Positions 60,047-64,000 of a stretch of 64,000 nt of DNA are shown here, piece by piece; within the stretch, counting starts at the first letter, position 1; each line of letters starts with the position of its first letter. Position numbers and translations under genes: made by a program. This DNA comes from Toxoplasma gondii ME49. Its lineage: Eukaryota; Apicomplexa; Conoidasida; Eucoccidiorida; Sarcocystidae. The stretch is from the NCBI RefSeq assembly GCF_000006565.2, contig NC_031473.1, positions 2,706,134-2,770,133 of the forward strand, given 5' to 3'. The notes beneath the pieces are model-generated. The model did not search any database, was not told the origin of the DNA, and was given only the letters and a program-made list of their open reading frames with translations.

Positions 60047-63000
60047 ATGGCGTTTCCCGAGTCTAGTCAGATCGGGTTTAATCTAGCGACATTTGTCTGC
60101 GGTTTGAACCATGGACATAAGAAGAGAGGTGGTGGTTCTGTTATTTTTTCAATTCTTCTAGCGGTTTTGGTCTTGCAGGTCTCCACCGAGCCGCTACAAT
60201 ACGTGTTAATCATGGGAAGTCCTTCCGTTGTCGCCGAACAACGTGTTAACTCACCGCGTAGGGGTGGAATACGGAATATTGTGGACATTGCCTCTGACGT
60301 GGAAGACGTCATGCGTCGTCAGAAGCCTAGCACGTTGCCGCCTTTGACTGTGCTCGTTGGTGGCCACAACATGAATTCTACGGGCTTTCCCCTACAAACG
60401 GAAGAGTCACTGCCTGCCGAACACCTCACCAAGCAAACAAATCCGACCACCTCAATTCCCTTTCCTGAAGAGGGTAGTTTAGGGGAAAACCTTGGCAGTC
60501 GGTCTACACTGTGGACCCCTAAGGGAAATGCGAGTGAAAGGGAAAAAACATCTGCCGATAGAAACGCGACCGAGCCGCAACAAGGGCCACATGCTCCACG
60601 CCAAAGCAGTCCAGACAGAGAGGCAAACCTGAAATCAGACAGGGGCAGACGACCGGAAATCGCCACTTGTGAAGTAGGACTGCTTATGGTGGAAGGCTCT
60701 TGCGTCTTTGTCGAGGAAGATAAGCTCTTTGATTTCATCGTGGTCGGATGTGGAGCCGTAGGATGCCCTATGGCAAGGACACTTGCAGACGCCGGTAAGT
60801 CACAGGTAGCAGCTCAACATGGGTTAGGACCTTGGCTTATTACCCCAAGAAACAACTACACAGATAAATTGATGCTCTCTGTGACTTCATTTAGTTCACA
60901 AACACTTTGTTGTTGCGTTTTGTCAGGCAAACGAGTGCTTGTCCTGGAAAGAGGAAAGGAGAGGACACGTGAAAAGACACCTCATGCTGTCGATATTTTT
61001 GGTGCTGGTAGGGCAGTCGCAGACGAGACTGTTGCTCAGTTGATTCAAACAAATCAGGGAGTACGGAGCCAGACTGCTGGAGTGATGGGTGGAGGGACCA
61101 GCATCAACATGGGGATAGTGGCGATGGAAACCAGCGGATTCTTTGAGTACCTGAACGAAGAGCACGGCTGGCGGCTCGATATGGACTTGCTGAACGAGGT
61201 GAGCACTCGGGTGTGCTAGTAGAGGCAACGTCCCTTGGCGTACGCGAAGACTGCCCAGTCCAGGTCGAGCAATTCCTGCGGTAATATATTGAAATCCATT
61301 TTCCCATGTTGTCCTTGTGCGGCTAGGTTATATATCAGTAACGCTGCGATTCTCAATCAGCCGGCTGATGAAATAAATCTGTGTACAGATGTGGAACCGG
61401 CTGTGTTCAGGCGCAGCGGTGGATCAGTAAGGCGTTCAAGCCTATGCCGCAAGACACACAGTATGTGTCTAGGTTGGCGATGAGTCTGCAAGACGAAGGG
61501 TATAAACCGCTTTTCCCGTCGGATGAGAGGGCGAAGGACTTCAACTGCCCTCGCTCAGGTCTCGGATGCACTGCTAAGATTTTGCCTGGTCACGTGTGGG
61601 GAGGCGTAACTGTGTTCGACAAGGAAAAGAATTTCTTCAGGAACGCTGCTGATGTATTTGTGTACGAAGCTCCCGGAGTACCTGCTCACCCTGATCGTCT
61701 TTTAGTGAAGACAGAACAATTTGTGGAGGTGAGTATTTCAAAGAAAGTGACGTCATTTTGAGCATGCGCGAACGAAACACAAAGCATGACATAATCTCAG
61801 CACATTTCCGGGTGCGTGCCTTCGTAAATGGACGTGAGACAGCCACATGGAAGCTGCTTAACCTGCTGATACCGCGTCCCCTACCGACCCAAAAGAGACG
61901 GAATTGCTGTAACGTGTATTTGTTGCCTCCGCTGTGGACAGAGAGTTCTCTTCGCTACTTCAAAAGTTTCACAACCGCGGGCTGTGTGCGTGAGCTACCG
62001 GCCATCTTCGGCAGAAGACATGGCTCCAATAGGCCTTGACGCACCACCACCACAAAAAACAGGAGAAAGTCGAGGTAACAAAACAGCAAAGAGACATCGT
62101 AACTCAGACCGGTTCGCGAACAAGATGAACAGTGGCAGTCTATTGTCAACTGGACTGAGCAGAGAGTATCTGCAACCAAGGGAAAGGGTAGCGGATACGA
62201 TAAGACAGATCAACTGATCAAGAGTAGTTATCCGTAAGTGTGACATTCCATGTGCCTCTCATACCCGTGGAATCCAGCGAGGAGAATGGCATCGCTTTGT
62301 GTGTTGCATGGTATCTGCTGTACAATTCAGGGTTATTATCTTCTCTGTTGTCCTACGCTCTCCAAATGCTTGAGTGGATTTGGCCTAATGACTCATCATT
62401 GGAAATAGCGTGCCTTCGAGGACAAGGCGAGATCATTTTGTCTGCGGGAGCAGTCCACACTCCACTCCTTCTCTTTCGATCGGGTGTTGGCCCACAAGAA
62501 CAACTTCAAGAAATAGGAGTTCCGGCAGTCGCCGTGGTGGAGGAGCTGGGACGCAACCTTTCTGACAGAATACTTATTCCCATACAGATGTTTCAAAAGG
62601 ACAACAAAAGAAAGGAGGACAGAAATCCCAGAGTCTGTCAAGTTCTTGGTGCAAGACACCAAGGACCCCACTGTGACGGAGTTGGGTAAGTGACGATCAA
62701 CTGCTGGCAAAGCAAAAAGACTACGCATGGAGTTGCTGTCCGGGCATTTTGTGTTCGTTTTGGCGCTAGTGTGAAATGCAACATTGTTGCACACGTAGAA
62801 CATTCAGAGAGCCGTAGTGACCTACCAGCCCTAGCGGCTGTGAAGCGAACAAACAGTTAGCTATCACCGTAGCATACAGAAGCAGACGACTTACTGCTAT
62901 TTCAAATTTTAACAAAACAAGCCCTTCTGACCATGCGAACGTATGCATCCCCATGCACGTTCTATTTCCGGCATTTGCAGCATCAACGAGCGGACTCTCA

Positions 63001-64000
63001 AATGCTCGTTGCTGACAACGGAGGAGCTGTCTGGTCCTAATGTAATCCACGGTCTCCTGTGGGCATCTCACCTGCTGTTGCCACCGTCATGGAGAGATCA
63101 TCCTGCAGCCCACGCTGTATTCAACTTTGTTCGATTCTGCGAAGGAAAGATGAAGTTTCAGGGAACACTGCAATATCCGCCTGCCTGCATGTTTGTCGAA
63201 GGTCTCCTCGACTGTTTGGAGTAAGAATATATCACTGTCACCAATTCCGTTCAAATACTGCATGTTGGTCTGTAACAGCAATCTAATCGCGTTATGGACG
63301 AGGTTCGTCAAGCAATTCGTCGTGTTTTTGTACGTGTGGCAGCCGGAGTATTTCTCTTTTCTACTTTACGACCGAGCCCAAATCACGGGGATACATTCGC
63401 CAACACAAAGACGGACGAGTCGAAGTTGAGGCTAACTACCTCAAAAACGAGCAGGATTTGTTCGATGCCACAAGAGGAGTTCAATCTCTCATTCAAGTAA
63501 GTTTCATGGCGAGCTGATGCGGGGAAAGGAGCAGCCAACCGGGTGTCGCTGGTATTCCATGGGAATCTAGCTGACCATGGGCCTCATGCTGCGGCAAGCC
63601 AGTGTTCCGGGAACATCCGAGCTCCAGTTCACTACACCAGTCCCAACTGATGTACTGTTTCCATTCTCAGCAAGTCAACGGTGGCCGATTCGCAGACATC
63701 GTCGAGCCTCTCCAGCCTGGTTCCTGTCCAGTGCTGATGCTTTACACTGTCGTCAGTCTCTTCTTGGATTTCGCTCAGGCAGCCGATCTGCCGCAGTACG
63801 AGAAGCAACTTCTTTCGGTAAGCCGCCAGTATTCGTATTTCTGTGAAGGTACGGAAATGCGTTTTCAACAATGAATAAACGTGTTTTCAAAAGGTGGTCA
63901 TGAGCGTCTGTTGATACTGCAATCTGGATACTTTGTGTGGGATAGGTTCGACGGCATTCGACAGATCTTCAGACGCATCATCATGAACAGGCTCGTGCAA
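60047..64000 (+). CDS. GMC-family FAD-dependent oxidoreductase, partial
   Basis: Glucose-methanol-choline oxidoreductase; the family oxidises alcohols using FAD. Exons: 60047-60794, 60927-61198, 61411-61728, 61942-61989, 62375-62685, 62981-63220, 63343-63496, 63671-63817, and a last partial exon from 63946 or 63965 to the window end. All phases agree. Visible features are the FAD motif IVVGCGAVGCP (about residue 231), VLVLERGKE, GGGTSINMG, and a full GMC signature 2 (GAVHTPLLLFRSGVG) after EIILSA. Exon 7 has PKSRGYIR followed by ANYLKN. The substrate-site His/Asn region lies beyond the edge. About 230 residues precede the domain, with a hydrophobic segment near residues 30-45 and a Ser/Thr/Pro-rich linker, suggesting entry to the secretory pathway or membrane anchoring. 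The acceptor at 62375 (CTTGAG) is weak. Substrate unknown. Confidence 0.86.

Noticed and set aside
62586..62686. Apparent frameshift in the GMC gene: the second frame after MFQ reads as a plausible protein.
   Set aside because: That frame hits a stop soon after splicing to the next exon. The first frame stays open and joins exon 62981 in phase 2, so no frameshift is needed.

Overview
The window looks like nuclear DNA of a cyst-forming coccidian close to Toxoplasma gondii (Toxoplasma, Hammondia or Neospora). The evidence is moderate GC, multi-exon genes with ordinary GTRAGT donors, long (TA)n runs in introns, frequent GCATGC words, proteins padded with Ser/Glu/Arg-rich insertions, and a ribosomal-protein promoter motif known from Toxoplasma. 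The adjacent GNA1 and DNMT2 genes also fit T. gondii chromosome VI as I remember it; that placement is from memory, not from a search. No tRNA, rRNA, transposon or CRISPR array could be supported.

Left part (1-13 kb): a sperm-tail PG-rich repeat (STPGR/SHIPPO) gene runs leftward off the window. It is head-to-head with a rightward gene encoding a eukaryotic HU-CCDC81-type protein; both families are linked to axonemes or centrosomes. Next come ribosomal protein RPS26 (minus) and a HIT-family nucleotide hydrolase (plus), also head-to-head.

Middle (15-43 kb): a 14-exon leftward gene encodes a full-length homologue of the 2',5'-phosphodiesterase PDE12. GNA1 (glucosamine-6-phosphate N-acetyltransferase) follows on the minus strand and carries an unusual N-terminal half with about 65 cysteines in metallothionein-like clusters. 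It is divergent from a 1172-residue DNMT2-type tRNA cytosine-5 methyltransferase with very large insertions. SPF27/BCAS2, a Prp19-complex splicing factor, is a six-exon minus-strand gene.

Right part (45-64 kb): two huge minus-strand open frames are joined by a phase-compatible intron into one gene of about 3600 codons. I do not recognise it beyond possible C2-like and EF-hand-like segments. A GMC-type FAD oxidoreductase with an N-terminal membrane segment runs off the right edge.

Gene models were built by hand. I accepted splice junctions only when donor, acceptor and reading phase agreed and the joined protein matched the family. Five models close exactly in frame from start to stop: HU-CCDC81 267 aa, RPS26 112 aa, HIT 152 or 276 aa, PDE12-like 1049 aa and SPF27 358 aa. 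Untranslated regions and transcription starts are not resolved.
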